Assembly: GCA_914767715.1 (NCBI GenBank)
Contig: OU612073.1
Span: forward strand, 22,878,001 to 22,942,000
From: Membranipora membranacea
Lineage: Eukaryota > Bryozoa > Gymnolaemata > Cheilostomatida > Membraniporidae
Direction of reading: 5' to 3'
DNA: 64,000 nt
Numbering within the stretch: the stretch's first letter is position 1; each line of letters starts with the position of its first letter. Position numbers and translations under genes: made by a program. The notes below the pieces were generated by a model. That model ran no database searches. It saw nothing but the letters and a program-made list of their open reading frames with translations, and was not told where the DNA came from. This document shows, one piece after another, positions 38,101 to 45,954 of the stretch.

Positions 38101-39017
38101 CAACAACATACCATTGTCTGTTGAGTTAAGAATCTCATGATTATAGGCTATTATACACAAAAGAATTTATCAGACATAAGGTTGCCCCTTTTTTGTTTCA
38201 TTTTTGACCCAAAAAAGGGACCTTTGAGATAAGGCTAGTGGTAGATAGTACAAGTAGTGTTGACATAATGGTTCTAAGTAATTTAACAGGCCAGAGCCAA
38301 GGTAATAATACGTAATTGTAACTGTATTTCATGAAAATATTACAGTTTTACTTCAATAGCGCCTTGGTTGTTGTTGTTATTAGCAGATTTGGAGAAAAGG
38401 TATCCAACTGCACGGAAAAGTTGAGAAAAACATCCCGAATTTTAGAGCTTTTATCAATATCGTTGTGTTCCATAATCTTGCTCACAGTTATTTTCCCAAA
38501 TTTCTCAAATGGGCACATATTATAATACTGTTCTTACAGTGTTCTCAAAATGAGATAACACCATAATTAAAATATCAATATATACATTAAAATATCTGTC
38601 TTATAAATCAGTTTGAAAGTAGTAACAAGGGTTGTTGTTAGAAATTATGATGAATGATGAATGAACCTACCAATATTACCCCATGTACAGTTTTGTGTGG
38701 AGGTGGCTGATACTGGGAACCCCTACAACAAACAGATGATATGATATGTAAAATCCAGAATGACCAAACAATCAACTTTCATACATTATAGTTATGTTGC
38801 GTAAAAGGGTTGTGGGCTCTGTTTATTTGTTTTCTGACTATTTTTATGTCGAAAGCCTCTTCTTAGGAAAGGATTATTCTAACCGCAGTGAGCCTACGTG
38901 GAATTATGCCATGCAACAAAATATGTTAGAAATTTTATTATCCATCACCCACCTGTAAGGATGCCCGAAGTAAGAAACTAACAGGCAAAGCGGTCTCGGG
39001 CTTGTTCTAGCACTCAT
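23143..39017 (-). CDS. PUSL1: tRNA pseudouridine synthase-like 1 (TruA family), 8 exons
   Basis: TruA-type enzymes isomerise uridine to pseudouridine in tRNA. Exons on the minus strand: 39017-38953, 38722-38671, 38097-37976, 37658-37599, 37106-36945, 35452-35283, 23735-23638, 23319-23143. All introns are GT-AG and every junction keeps phase, giving 906 nt or 301 residues; human PUSL1 is about 303. Seen in order: N-terminal YFGHPYRGSQY (residues about 16-26), the catalytic RTDAGVHA with Asp63, KLNHYLRQE (about 88-96), a [11 protein letters not shown] block (about 174-184), [20 protein letters not shown] (about 236-255) and the C-terminal [13 protein letters not shown], all TruA landmarks. The start ATG is the first in frame after an upstream TAG-containing leader. 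The intron between exons 6 and 7 is 11,547 bp and full of transposon remnants; the other introns are 0.3-1.5 kb. The gene is divergent to RER1. No disabling change is seen, so it is probably functional. Confidence 0.92.
23999..24504 (+). mobile_element. RTE/BovB-like LINE fragment (endonuclease N-terminal part)
   Basis: Reads [20 protein letters not shown] then [20 protein letters not shown], the first half of an RTE-like apurinic endonuclease including the catalytic-Glu region (SE-R). After an internal deletion it continues as [20 protein letters not shown] (NANG-type motif, tail end). It ends in [17 protein letters not shown], matching the same region of the fragment at 20880. It lies in the large PUSL1 intron, antisense to that gene, and is apparently cut on its right by a hAT-like element. 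Confidence 0.7.
24505..26400 (+). mobile_element. possible hAT-like element, left part
   Basis: Starts abruptly inside the RTE fragment with GGGCGTCAGAAGGGGTACTC and a GAGCACCC-rich leader, a look shared by hAT elements that carry ZMYM1-like transposase genes. The multi-exon reading frame at 25490-26360 lies within. No matching right end or target duplication was found, so the boundary is inferred. Confidence 0.35.
25490..26360 (+). CDS. candidate 4-exon gene, hAT/ZMYM1-like N-terminus
   Basis: Exons 25490-25611, 25728-25768, 25967-26047 and 26236-26360 join in phase into 122 residues. All introns are GT-AG, though the third acceptor (CTTAAG) is weak. The N-terminus [12 protein letters not shown] then [11 protein letters not shown] is a basic stretch plus a PIP-box-like ITRFF motif, like the starts of hAT-derived ZMYM1/TTF-type proteins. 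The middle is acidic and Ser-rich. The last exon ends at TAA soon after [14 protein letters not shown], where related proteins would go on to a zinc finger and catalytic domain. It is therefore a truncated gene or a transposase 5' end. It sits in the PUSL1 intron in antisense. Confidence 0.4.
26735..28440 (-). mobile_element. CR1/L2-like LINE reverse-transcriptase remnant
   Basis: Minus-strand reading from 28440 down. A leader region reads [20 protein letters not shown] linker follows, then reverse-transcriptase blocks [15 protein letters not shown] and DYRPISLL, then VDFSKAFDR (first catalytic Asp) and [12 protein letters not shown]. Breaks: a frameshift near 28030, one in-frame TAA at 27818-27820, and a 474-bp hAT MITE at 27176-27649. 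Removing the MITE and one duplication restores the frame exactly (RPISLL into [10 protein letters not shown]). The YADD-containing block is missing; an ATCC microsatellite (26743-26758) and unrelated sequence replace it. It is a dead element inside the PUSL1 intron. Confidence 0.8.
27176..27649. mobile_element. hAT MITE, 474 bp, inserted in the LINE
   Basis: The terminal inverted repeats CAGGGGTGCCCAACCT and AGGTTGGGCACCCCTG are perfect and flanked by the exact 8-bp duplication CAGTAGTG (27168-27175, 27650-27657). The interior has no transposase. The ends are related to those of the hAT element at 18932-19476. Confidence 0.92.
29217..29736 (+). CDS. candidate terminal exon, charged protein with BESS-like tail
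   Basis: An open frame of about 172 codons starts right after an acceptor (GTGCTTTTTCCACAG at 29216) and ends at TAG. It is acidic and Ser/Pro-rich at first and then has a basic patch (SRKRN, SAKRRK) like a nuclear localisation signal. The tail is predicted helical: [17 protein letters not shown], then [14 protein letters not shown]. That tail resembles the BESS or Myb/SANT-associated ends of MADF-type DNA-binding proteins, often transposon-linked. No upstream exon was found. It sits in the PUSL1 intron in antisense and may be a domesticated or dead transposon gene. Confidence 0.4.
30478..30600. repeat. (ATCC)n microsatellite with an internal (CACC)n block
   Basis: About 120 bases of CATC units, one CAAC variant, then six CACC units and a return to CATC. 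Long open frames on both strands here (DGWM and SIHP repeats) are artefacts of the tetranucleotide. Confidence 0.95.
30601..31919. other. no gene seen (PUSL1 intron)
   Basis: AT-rich intron sequence with no recognisable domain or element end. Confidence 0.4.
32267..32494 (+). pseudogene. Ulp1-type (C48) cysteine protease C-terminal fragment
   Basis: The 75-codon frame holds [20 protein letters not shown], then [22 protein letters not shown]. This matches the C-terminal end of Ulp1/SENP-like protease domains carried by many invertebrate transposons: a Gln of the oxyanion hole, then the Cys nucleophile in a (D)CGLFA context, then a helix rich in Met/His/Leu. The residue before the Cys, usually Asp, is His here. 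The catalytic His and Asp should lie upstream but are not visible. The adjacent open frame 31920-32261 has no recognisable motif. It is a fragment within the PUSL1 intron. Confidence 0.5.
32495..33479. other. no gene seen (PUSL1 intron)
   Basis: No exon or element end recognised. A poly-T tract lies near 32910-32922. Confidence 0.4.
33480..35107 (+). mobile_element. non-LTR retrotransposon reverse-transcriptase remnant
   Basis: Decayed plus-strand frames spell a LINE polyprotein in order: a Lys-rich linker ([18 protein letters not shown]), VRPISLL near 33890, [17 protein letters not shown] (33930-33980), [15 protein letters not shown] (the usual LDLANAYGS catalytic block, with the Asp region altered), then [12 protein letters not shown]. 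Further pieces continue to about 35107 ([19 protein letters not shown]). Many stops and frameshifts. The family, with 'KAG-PG-GC' and 'NAYGSVPH', is widespread in aquatic invertebrates; the exact clade is not assigned. Confidence 0.7.
36455..36535 (-). repeat. tRNA-derived SINE head
   Basis: On the minus strand an A-box-like TGAGTGGTTAGC is followed by a B box AGTTCAAGTCC at normal spacing. It lies in the PUSL1 intron between exons 5 and 6, in the same orientation as the gene. The acceptor strands do not pair convincingly. Confidence 0.55.
37376..37429. repeat. perfect 19-bp hairpin in a PUSL1 intron
   Basis: CTAGACCATAGACTTAATT at 37376-37394 is mirrored exactly at 37411-37429. The loop is itself AT-rich and near-palindromic. 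It is a small foldback remnant. Confidence 0.85.
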
Positions 39018-39369
39018 CTACTGCGAGGCACTGCCCAAAGAATGATCATCTCAGAAATCTACAGGAACAATGTGAAATACGTTAACTAGGGCCTGGCAGC
39101 ATGGATATCATACAACTTACTATTGTCTCAAATGCATAAAAAATGTAAGAGAGAAGCTGGATAGACCTAATATTTGATCATTCCAAGGGAAACATGTATT
39201 CTCTTTTAATTTTACCTACACCTTTAGGCCTGCGTTCTTATGCCAGTTATTGTCACCCTGTTCTATGGCTTTTTTTCCTATTTTATGTCAATGTCATCGG
39301 TACTCTTTTAACCTGCAAAAAAACAACCATCAGACAACTTGGAAATTTCAAGGAAGCTTATGGATAGTC

Positions 39370-39620
39370 CTAGTCCTCAGGAATCTGACGGTTAAGGGTC
39401 AGGACTTGTGATCTTATGACCCTGGTTCGATTTCCAGCACCAGCTATCAATTCTGGCTTGACACTGGCAAGTCATTCATTCTAACCTGTTCTGCTCGGAT
39501 TAGGACCATAAATACGGGTCTACTGTGTGCTTGGACGCAGCATAAATTCCCTCTCTGCCTCTTCGAAAAAAGTTTAGCCGGCAACGGCTGGCAAGAGTAT
39601 ATCTTATCTACCCCACACAA
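39370..39620 (+). repeat. tRNA-derived SINE with body
   Basis: A tRNA-like head (GACGGTTAAGGGTCAGG, then B box GGTTCGATTTC near 39424) is followed by a unique body to about 39620 with CTGTTCTGCTCGGATTAGG and CCGGCAACGGCTGGCAAGAG. It lies between the PUSL1 start and the retrotransposon. Confidence 0.5.
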
Positions 39621-39920
39621 GCCACAATATGACCAAGTGAATTAGAGATGATCAGTTTCACACTGCAGAATTCTGCAATAGGTCCACTGAGAAAAAAATT
39701 GGTGGAAGCTTCCAAGCTTTATCTTTTCCTCAAAATTATATTCTATAATGTGAGCAAGTTTCAGCATGAGAATCCTAATATAAAGGAAGTTACGGTCTCT
39801 CCAACTTTAAATCGACATTGGTAATCAGCAGATAAACCCAGTACTACATCATAGCACATCATACCTATAATGAGTATTTTATACTAATAATGTTGCAGAT
39901 AAATTGATGATAAAAATTTT

Positions 39921-39990
39921 AGGTGCAGGTGGGATTCTAACCCAGGCCCAATGGATCAGCAGACAAGACAGCTACCACTGCACTTTGGCA
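39921..39990 (-). repeat. tRNA-derived SINE head
   Basis: The minus strand reads AGTGGTAGCTGTCTTGTC (A-box-like) and GGTTAGAATCC (B-box-like) at normal spacing. Confidence 0.5.
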
Positions 39991-40014
39991 TTATACTAGA
40001 TGGCTTGGATTAAA

Positions 40015-40043
40015 TTGAAAGATTTAATAATTAAATCTTTCAA
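40015..40043. repeat. small perfect hairpin
   Basis: TTGAAAGATTTAAT folds on its mirror within 29 bases, immediately left of a longer hairpin. Confidence 0.75.
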
Positions 40044-40059
40044 AAAACAAGTTTAACAA

Positions 40060-40126
40060 GGGAAACAAGTTTAACTCACCAGAGATGACAATTACTGTTA
40101 TCTCTGGTGAGTTAAACTTGTTTCCC
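40060..40126. repeat. perfect 27-bp hairpin
   Basis: Arms 40060-40086 and 40100-40126 are exact reverse complements around a 13-base loop. The perfection suggests a recent snapback or a structured RNA; no Pol III boxes or coding support. Confidence 0.85.
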
Positions 40127-40479
40127 CTCATTTGCCTCTGAATCTAAAAGGGGTGTCTCGCCTCTGTATCTGCGAGGGTTGATTTGACCTTATCTCTGCA
40201 AACCTTGGACTAGGATTTTCTTCAGATCACTTAATCACTGCAATCATACTTGAAAGGATCAATTAATCACCGCAATTGCATCTTGGGAAGGTTCACTGCA
40301 TCAATGCAGTCAATTTATTCCAGTGATTCTCGCCCTGCCATTACAAAAATAAACCAAGTCAGAAATGTACATAACATCTGCAGTAACATAAAATCAAAGG
40401 TTAAGGGTGTATTGATATCCATCTTGGGAGTCTCTGCTTTGCTGTGTGTAAAGAACTTGGTCTACAAATAAGACTGAAT

Positions 40480-40620
40480 ACAACGTCTCAAGACTGTCTG
40501 ACAACATCTCATGACTGTCTTGCAACGTCTCAAGACTGTCTTACAACGTCCCAAAACTGTCTTACAACGCCTCGATTCATGATTGTCTTACAACGTCTCA
40601 AGACTGCCTCACATCATGTC
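40480..40620 (+). repeat. minisatellite, about 21-bp unit
   Basis: Six to seven imperfect tandem copies of a unit containing CTCAAGACTGTCTTACAACG. In one frame it reads a repeated SQDCLTT, which is a by-product of a unit length divisible by three. Confidence 0.85.
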
Positions 40621-40829
40621 TTATGTGTCTTCACGAACCCATCGTCATTGGAGTTGCCAAGCCTGGAAATAAAATTGGATACCTCCTTTGCCCAAGTCAG
40701 GCTGGCCATTCACAACAAACAATACACCCAAATCTTTAAGTAATTTCATGCAACAATTTGACCTTACTAATATTATAAATTATTACTACTTTTCTACTAT
40801 GATTATCATTATATATGTACTTTTCTTTC

Positions 40830-40927
40830 TGCACTGCATGGCCTGTCTGGCTTACATTACAAAATAACCCATGCCATGGGTTATTTTGTAATGTAAGTAA
40901 GCTTGTCCAGACAGGCTTAGTGCAGTG
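40830..40927. mobile_element. short foldback element with perfect 21-bp core arms
   Basis: The core arms 40851-40871 and 40877-40897 are exact, with a 5-base loop. Imperfect outer arms extend the pairing to GCACTGCA / TGCAGTGT ends at about 40830 and 40927. Confidence 0.75.
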
Positions 40928-40985
40928 TTGACTGGGCAAGATCCATGGATGCATTACTGGGAGGTACACCATAAACAGTGGGTAT

Positions 40986-41205
40986 TGTAAGAACTGCTAA
41001 TTGTGATGGCAATGAATAGTCTGTTTATTCTTCTGATAATAAATGATGATCTCTAACCAAGAAATCTAAACATGTTTAAGATGGTTGACAATAATAATTG
41101 GTATCAAGTTGGGCTGCTGTAATAAGCCACAATAGGGAGTAGACAACTCCAAAGTAGTAATGTATAAGTTAGGGAGTAAACAACTCCAAAGTAGTAGTCA
41201 CTACA
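40986..41205 (-). repeat. 3' LTR of the Mag-type element
   Basis: 220 bp, TGTAAGAACTG to CACTACA on the plus strand, identical to the copy at 45730-45949. It contains an internal short duplication (GTAGACAACTCCAAAGTAGT and GTAAACAACTCCAAAGTAGT). Confidence 0.97.
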
Positions 41206-41384
41206 TCCGCTTTTATGTCAATTACTTTGACGTTGAGCACCAGGTTCATGGTGGCGGCAACTAAGAATGTTTTGTGTCTCTGTATGTAATTATACTTGTT
41301 GTATACTGGAGATATCTGTGTAACATGATTTCTCATGGTGACTGACTCCACAGTTTCTCATGCTTCTTTTGAAACATCCAGTCA

Positions 41385-44300
41385 CTAGGTGTGGTACTCG
41401 GTCACGAAACCATCATATTTAGCTGGCCGATTCTTAGCTCGTACAGATTTACGAGGAGTAGGCACATTTGGTTGTGATGAGCTGGGCATATTAGCTGCCT
41501 GAGGTATATCTTCGATCCCGACAAGTGCCGGTGGTACTGTAGGCGGCGTCACTTGAGCTGGTCTATCTGTTACCGTCTCAGTATCGTTCTCTGACCTTGG
41601 TATTATCGGTATCATCTGTGATGGGCGGGTGGCTACTAAGGCTCCCTGCGTTTCAGAATCCACGTCCGCATCTACAACAGGTTTCTCAGAGCAGTAATAC
41701 GGTCTAACATGGCTTATGTTACGCTTATACAGCCGGCCTGCCCTGGATTTTACAGTGATCTGAGAGCCTTTTATGTCCATTACCACAAATGGATCTGGGT
41801 GGAACAGTGTCTGACATTTAGATGGACTATCTCTCTTAACCAAAACAAAACTGCCTATCTCTAGCTGGTGATTATTGCCACTACCAGTTTCCAACTTCTC
41901 GTTACGGGTGGCTATCATCTTATGTTTCATCTCACTATCTCTATCTCTAGCTTCAACGTCATCAAAACTATTAGGCAGACTTGGCAAGTTAGTCCTAAGC
42001 ACACGCCCAAATAACATCTCTGCTGGGCTTTTGCAAGTAATGGAATGTGGTGTATTACGATATGTAAACAGCCATGTCATGAGGGCACTCTCATAGTCTA
42101 CCCTATTGTTGTGTGCAATCTGAATACGCTTCATTATGGATCTGTTTTGTCTCTCCACTTGACCATTGGCCTCAGGCCACCTAGGGGTTGTCAGACACTG
42201 TTCGATACCATACCCGGAGCAAAACTCACCATACTCATGAGAGATAAACTGTGGCCCGTTGTCACTCTTCATGCTGAGTGGATACCCATGCGTAAAAAAT
42301 ACTGATTTCAGCCAAGATATAACATCACTAGCTTTTGTGACTGTCATGAACTTTACTTCGTTCCACCTACTATAATAGTCTGTTAAGACTAGAACTGACT
42401 TACCGTTAGACAGGGGACCCAAAAAATCTAAGGCAAGATCTTCCCATGGTCCATTGGGAAGTTCTGTCACCCTTACTGGCTGCCTATCTAGTGGCTTACT
42501 GGTCAACTGACAATCGTGACAGTGTTTAACATACTTGTCTACATCAGAGTCGATTCCGGGCCACCAGACTCTTGTTCGTAGATATCTCTTGGTGCCTCCC
42601 ATCCCACTATGACCCTCGTGAGCTATCTCAAGCATCTTCTGTCTGAGCTCTTGAGGTACTACTATCCTACCTCCCCTCAAAACTAACTCCCCTATGACAC
42701 ATAACTCATTTTTAATGGCCCTATATACAGCTGGTATATCAACATTGTCGAATGAATTCGCTCTTATAGCTTGTTTTAAGGCCTTAATCTCCTCATCCAT
42801 ATAAGAGACTTCCTCAATATAGCGGGGTGTGATTGCCGATGGCACATTGTCCTCCACAACACTACGTACATAGAGCTCAACATTTTCCCTTTCTACCAGG
42901 TGTTCAGTCGCCTTTTTCGAACATAGAAGCCTTGACAGGGGGTCAGCAATATTATCTGAGCTTTTTACGCGAACTATCTCAAAATCATATGACTGTAAAC
43001 GAAGCTGCCACCTCTCTATACGAAGGGATGTCCTCTTGGTTTTGTTTCCATAAATGGACTCAAGAGGCTCACAATCAGAAACCACTTTGAACCGACAACC
43101 AAAGAGATAATGATGAAACCTCTCGCATGCCCAGACAATACCTAGAGCTTCTTTTTCTGTCTGCATGTATCTTTTCTCGACATCAGACAATGCTCTACTT
43201 CCATAGCTAACCACTTTGGGCTCGCCATTTTGAATCTGTACCAGTATTGCGCCTAGCCCCACAAGACTGGCATCTGTGTACAGCAGAGTCTCACAACTAG
43301 TATCGAAGTGAGTCAGAGTATCATGATTACATAAATCAGCCTTTAGCTGATTGAAAGCCACAATCTCCTTATCTGACAAACATATAGCCTCTCGGGAATT
43401 TTTACCCGCTGACAACCTCCTCAACACATCAGTTGTGTGAGAGTAATGTGGAATAAACTTAGACATATAACTAGTCAAACCGAGGAAACTCTTCAACTCA
43501 CCAACTGTCTTAGGAACAGCAGCATCTTTGACTGCCTTGACTTTGCAACCATGGGGATCAATACCCTTGTAACTAAGGAGATGTCCGAGAAACTCTAACT
43601 GCTGAACCCCAATCTCACACTTCTTTTTATTCAGAGTCATGTTAGCCTGCTCTAGACGACTGAAAACCTCACCCAGCCTACGATCGTGCTCTTCCCTTGT
43701 TTTGGCATGGACAATGATATCATCGGCAAGATTTGCTACACCCGGCAGGCCTTGGATAATTTTGGCGACCTCCTTCTGGTATATTTCTGGAGCCGCATTT
43801 ATCCCAAACATGAGTCTCTTATATCTATATAGGCCTAAATGAGTACTGAATGTTGTGATATCCCTGGACTCAGGGTGAAGAACAAATTGGTGGAACCCCA
43901 TGCGCATGTCCAGCTTCGAAAAGTACTGAGCCCCATTCATGTCATATAGCATCTCGTCTACGGCGGGGACTGGGTGTTGGTGCCTAACTATAGCCTCATT
44001 GGCTCTCCTCATATCAATGCATAACCTAATCTTACCGGATTCCTTCTTTGGAATGATCACTGCTGGACTTACCCATGATGACCCTGAATGACCTTCGACT
44101 TTCTCTATTATATCATGTGCGATAAGCTCATCTAAGTGAGCGGCTAGTTTATCTCTCAACAACAGTGGCACTCTTCGGAATGGCTGAGCAACAGGCGCTA
44201 TATCATCTCTAATTGTCAGCTTTATCTCATTCTTAGACTTACCCAATACCTCTGAGAACAGCCTTGGATATCTAGCTTCATAATCATCTAAGCCTACTCT

Positions 44301-45560
44301 ATTTATAATCCTGATTACACCTAGTTGTTTACCTGTTTCATTTCCTAACAAAGATTCACCTTTATTAGGAATAACAGTAAATGCGACATCTTCTAAAACA
44401 GCAGTGTTGTTATGCAGCTGTAAATCACACCATACCCTACCTACTGGCTGAATAGGCTCTTTGGCTGTGTACGGGAGAATCTTTGGTCCTCCACTGATGA
44501 ACCGTTTGATAATAAACTTACTTGCTCTCAAACGTTCATAGGTATCCCGTGACATCACATTGCACTCTGACCCTGAGTCTATTATAAACCTCGCTGATAC
44601 ACCACCGACATAGACATTAACTCTGTCTAGAGAGTTACTATTACACACTAAAGGTACATGGTAAGAATTGAATACAAATTCTGGGCTCTCAGAATTATTG
44701 TTCACTGTTTCAGGGCTGGCTTGCTGGTGATCCCCCACATTTACATTGTTGGCCCTTCTAGATCTGTAATATCCTGCATTCGCACCTTGGCCATTCTGTT
44801 TGGCCTTGTTTTGACAGCACCGAGCATAGTGATTCATTCCATCACACTTACGGCACTGTTTTCCATATGCCGGGCACTCACGAGGTTTGTGTGTGAGATT
44901 ACAACGGGGACATACATTAGCACCCTCAGTCTCTTGTGTGAAACTAGGTTTTCTGGCAGTGGATCCAGAGGCCACACGGTTTATTGCCGAGGCATTATTC
45001 ATCTCCCGGGACCTTTGGACCACAGCTTCATGTGTTGCTGACCGTGTCAATAGTATTTGCAATGTGAGTGCATTTCCCTCTTCCAATAGCTTTTCCCTCA
45101 ACTTATCGGCTGTGCAACCTTCTACTATTTGATCACGGATTTGGTTATTCACAGCTTGGGCATCGCCATAATCACAATGGGTGGCCAATTTTCTGAGTCT
45201 AGCACAGTATTGGGATATAGTTTCGGTTTCCTTCTGTATACATTGCCTAAACATGTGTCGCTGATAGGTGATGTTAGGAGCTATATGGAAATGGCCTTGT
45301 AGAACAGCTACCATTTCAGTATATTGATCTCTCTGTGTTTGATCAAGTGTGCTATGAATTTCCCTTACTCTTGGGCCTGCATGATATAGTAATAAAGCTT
45401 TCCTCTGGGCTCTCATATTTGCATTATCTTCCCCTGCCAAATTGAACAGCCCTTTTGAATCAGCAAAAGCCTCAAATTCCTCAAGCCAAGCATCCCAATT
45501 GACTGATACTGTGCTAGCATCCCCATCTGGTGTGAAATGACTTGGGCCTCTGGTATCCAT
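41385..45560 (-). CDS. Gag-Pol polyprotein of Mag-type Ty3/gypsy element
   Basis: A single intact frame. The open frame extends upstream to 45599, but I choose the ATG at 45560 (MDTRGPS), giving 1391 residues. Positions here count from the upstream open-frame start (add 13). Gag has two zinc knuckles at about 230-261 (CX2CX3HX4C and CX2CX4HX4C), the Mag arrangement. Then come the protease DSG at 341-343, reverse transcriptase with KLDMRMGFH (562-570) and LADDI (624-628, the YxDD box with Leu-Ala), and RNase H TDAS at 775 with ADPLSR at 885. Integrase has the HEGH…CHDC zinc site (994-1030) and a D1058, D1113, E1149 triad with 35-residue spacing. A short Pro-rich tail follows. No stop or frameshift; the element looks capable of moving. 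No envelope gene. Confidence 0.95.
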   Translation of the reverse strand: MDTRGPSHFTPDGDASTVSVNWDAWLEEFEAFADSKGLFNLAGEDNANMRAQRKALLLYHAGPRVREIHSTLDQTQRDQYTEMVAVLQGHFHIAPNITYQRHMFRQCIQKETETISQYCARLRKLATHCDYGDAQAVNNQIRDQIVEGCTADKLREKLLEEGNALTLQILLTRSATHEAVVQRSREMNNASAINRVASGSTARKPSFTQETEGANVCPRCNLTHKPRECPAYGKQCRKCDGMNHYARCCQNKAKQNGQGANAGYYRSRRANNVNVGDHQQASPETVNNNSESPEFVFNSYHVPLVCNSNSLDRVNVYVGGVSARFIIDSGSECNVMSRDTYERLRASKFIIKRFISGGPKILPYTAKEPIQPVGRVWCDLQLHNNTAVLEDVAFTVIPNKGESLLGNETGKQLGVIRIINRVGLDDYEARYPRLFSEVLGKSKNEIKLTIRDDIAPVAQPFRRVPLLLRDKLAAHLDELIAHDIIEKVEGHSGSSWVSPAVIIPKKESGKIRLCIDMRRANEAIVRHQHPVPAVDEMLYDMNGAQYFSKLDMRMGFHQFVLHPESRDITTFSTHLGLYRYKRLMFGINAAPEIYQKEVAKIIQGLPGVANLADDIIVHAKTREEHDRRLGEVFSRLEQANMTLNKKKCEIGVQQLEFLGHLLSYKGIDPHGCKVKAVKDAAVPKTVGELKSFLGLTSYMSKFIPHYSHTTDVLRRLSAGKNSREAICLSDKEIVAFNQLKADLCNHDTLTHFDTSCETLLYTDASLVGLGAILVQIQNGEPKVVSYGSRALSDVEKRYMQTEKEALGIVWACERFHHYLFGCRFKVVSDCEPLESIYGNKTKRTSLRIERWQLRLQSYDFEIVRVKSSDNIADPLSRLLCSKKATEHLVERENVELYVRSVVEDNVPSAITPRYIEEVSYMDEEIKALKQAIRANSFDNVDIPAVYRAIKNELCVIGELVLRGGRIVVPQELRQKMLEIAHEGHSGMGGTKRYLRTRVWWPGIDSDVDKYVKHCHDCQLTSKPLDRQPVRVTELPNGPWEDLALDFLGPLSNGKSVLVLTDYYSRWNEVKFMTVTKASDVISWLKSVFFTHGYPLSMKSDNGPQFISHEYGEFCSGYGIEQCLTTPRWPEANGQVERQNRSIMKRIQIAHNNRVDYESALMTWLFTYRNTPHSITCKSPAEMLFGRVLRTNLPSLPNSFDDVEARDRDSEMKHKMIATRNEKLETGSGNNHQLEIGSFVLVKRDSPSKCQTLFHPDPFVVMDIKGSQITVKSRAGRLYKRNISHVRPYYCSEKPVVDADVDSETQGALVATRPSQMIPIIPRSENDTETVTDRPAQVTPPTVPPALVGIEDIPQAANMPSSSQPNVPTPRKSVRAKNRPAKYDGFVTEYHT

Positions 45561-45710
45561 TTGCCAGTTTGGATTGATACAGCAATAAATAGTAAACAAT
45601 ACTTATCTTATTCTGTCTATTCCAGAGAGCTCACAGCTATTTCTTCACACAGAAAGTTTAGCAGCTTATCTTGTCAGATTCACTATTTGTGATATTTTTT
45701 TGAACTCATA

Positions 45711-45729
45711 ATCCCGTCATCGTCGCCAT
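45711..45729 (-). other. primer-binding site, probably tRNA-Ser
   Basis: Lies one base inside the 5' LTR and reads TGGCGACGATGACGGGATT on the minus strand. It begins TGG as expected for pairing to a tRNA CCA end. Similarity to tRNA-Ser(GCT) is recalled, not computed. Confidence 0.6.
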
Positions 45730-45949
45730 TGTAAGAACTGCTAATTGTGATGGCAATGAATAGTCTGTTTATTCTTCTGATAATAAATGATGATCTCTAA
45801 CCAAGAAATCTAAACATGTTTAAGATGGTTGACAATAATAATTGGTATCAAGTTGGGCTGCTGTAATAAGCCACAATAGGGAGTAGACAACTCCAAAGTA
45901 GTAATGTATAAGTTAGGGAGTAAACAACTCCAAAGTAGTAGTCACTACA
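45730..45949 (-). repeat. 5' LTR of the Mag-type element
   Basis: 220 bp, identical to the copy at 40986-41205. It should carry the element's promoter and transcript start; no TATA box is obvious. Confidence 0.97.
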
Positions 45950-45954
45950 GGTAT

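Larger units (their letters stand above)
40986..45949 (-). mobile_element. complete Mag-type Ty3/gypsy LTR retrotransposon
   Basis: 4,964 bp bounded by two 220-bp LTRs that I find identical base for base, each TG…CA. A 5-bp target duplication GGTAT flanks them (40981-40985, 45950-45954). The element reads on the minus strand, so the 5' LTR is 45730-45949. One base inside it is a primer-binding site, TGGCGACGATGACGGGATT. From memory this matches the 3' end of animal tRNA-Ser(GCT) at 17 of 19 positions. A short purine-rich tract (AAAAGCGGA) abuts the 3' LTR. One unbroken Gag-Pol frame fills the interior. Identical LTRs mean a very recent insertion. Confidence 0.97.

Noticed and set aside
40444-40743. 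open frame with SQDCLTT repeats, or a CRISPR-like array
   Set aside because: Minisatellite with a unit near 21 bp and no unique spacers; this is animal DNA.
41875-45132. several plus-strand open frames
   Set aside because: They are antisense shadows of the intact Gag-Pol frame.
40986-45949. endogenous retrovirus
   Set aside because: No envelope frame; Gag zinc knuckles and integrase spacing fit a Mag-type Ty3/gypsy retrotransposon.
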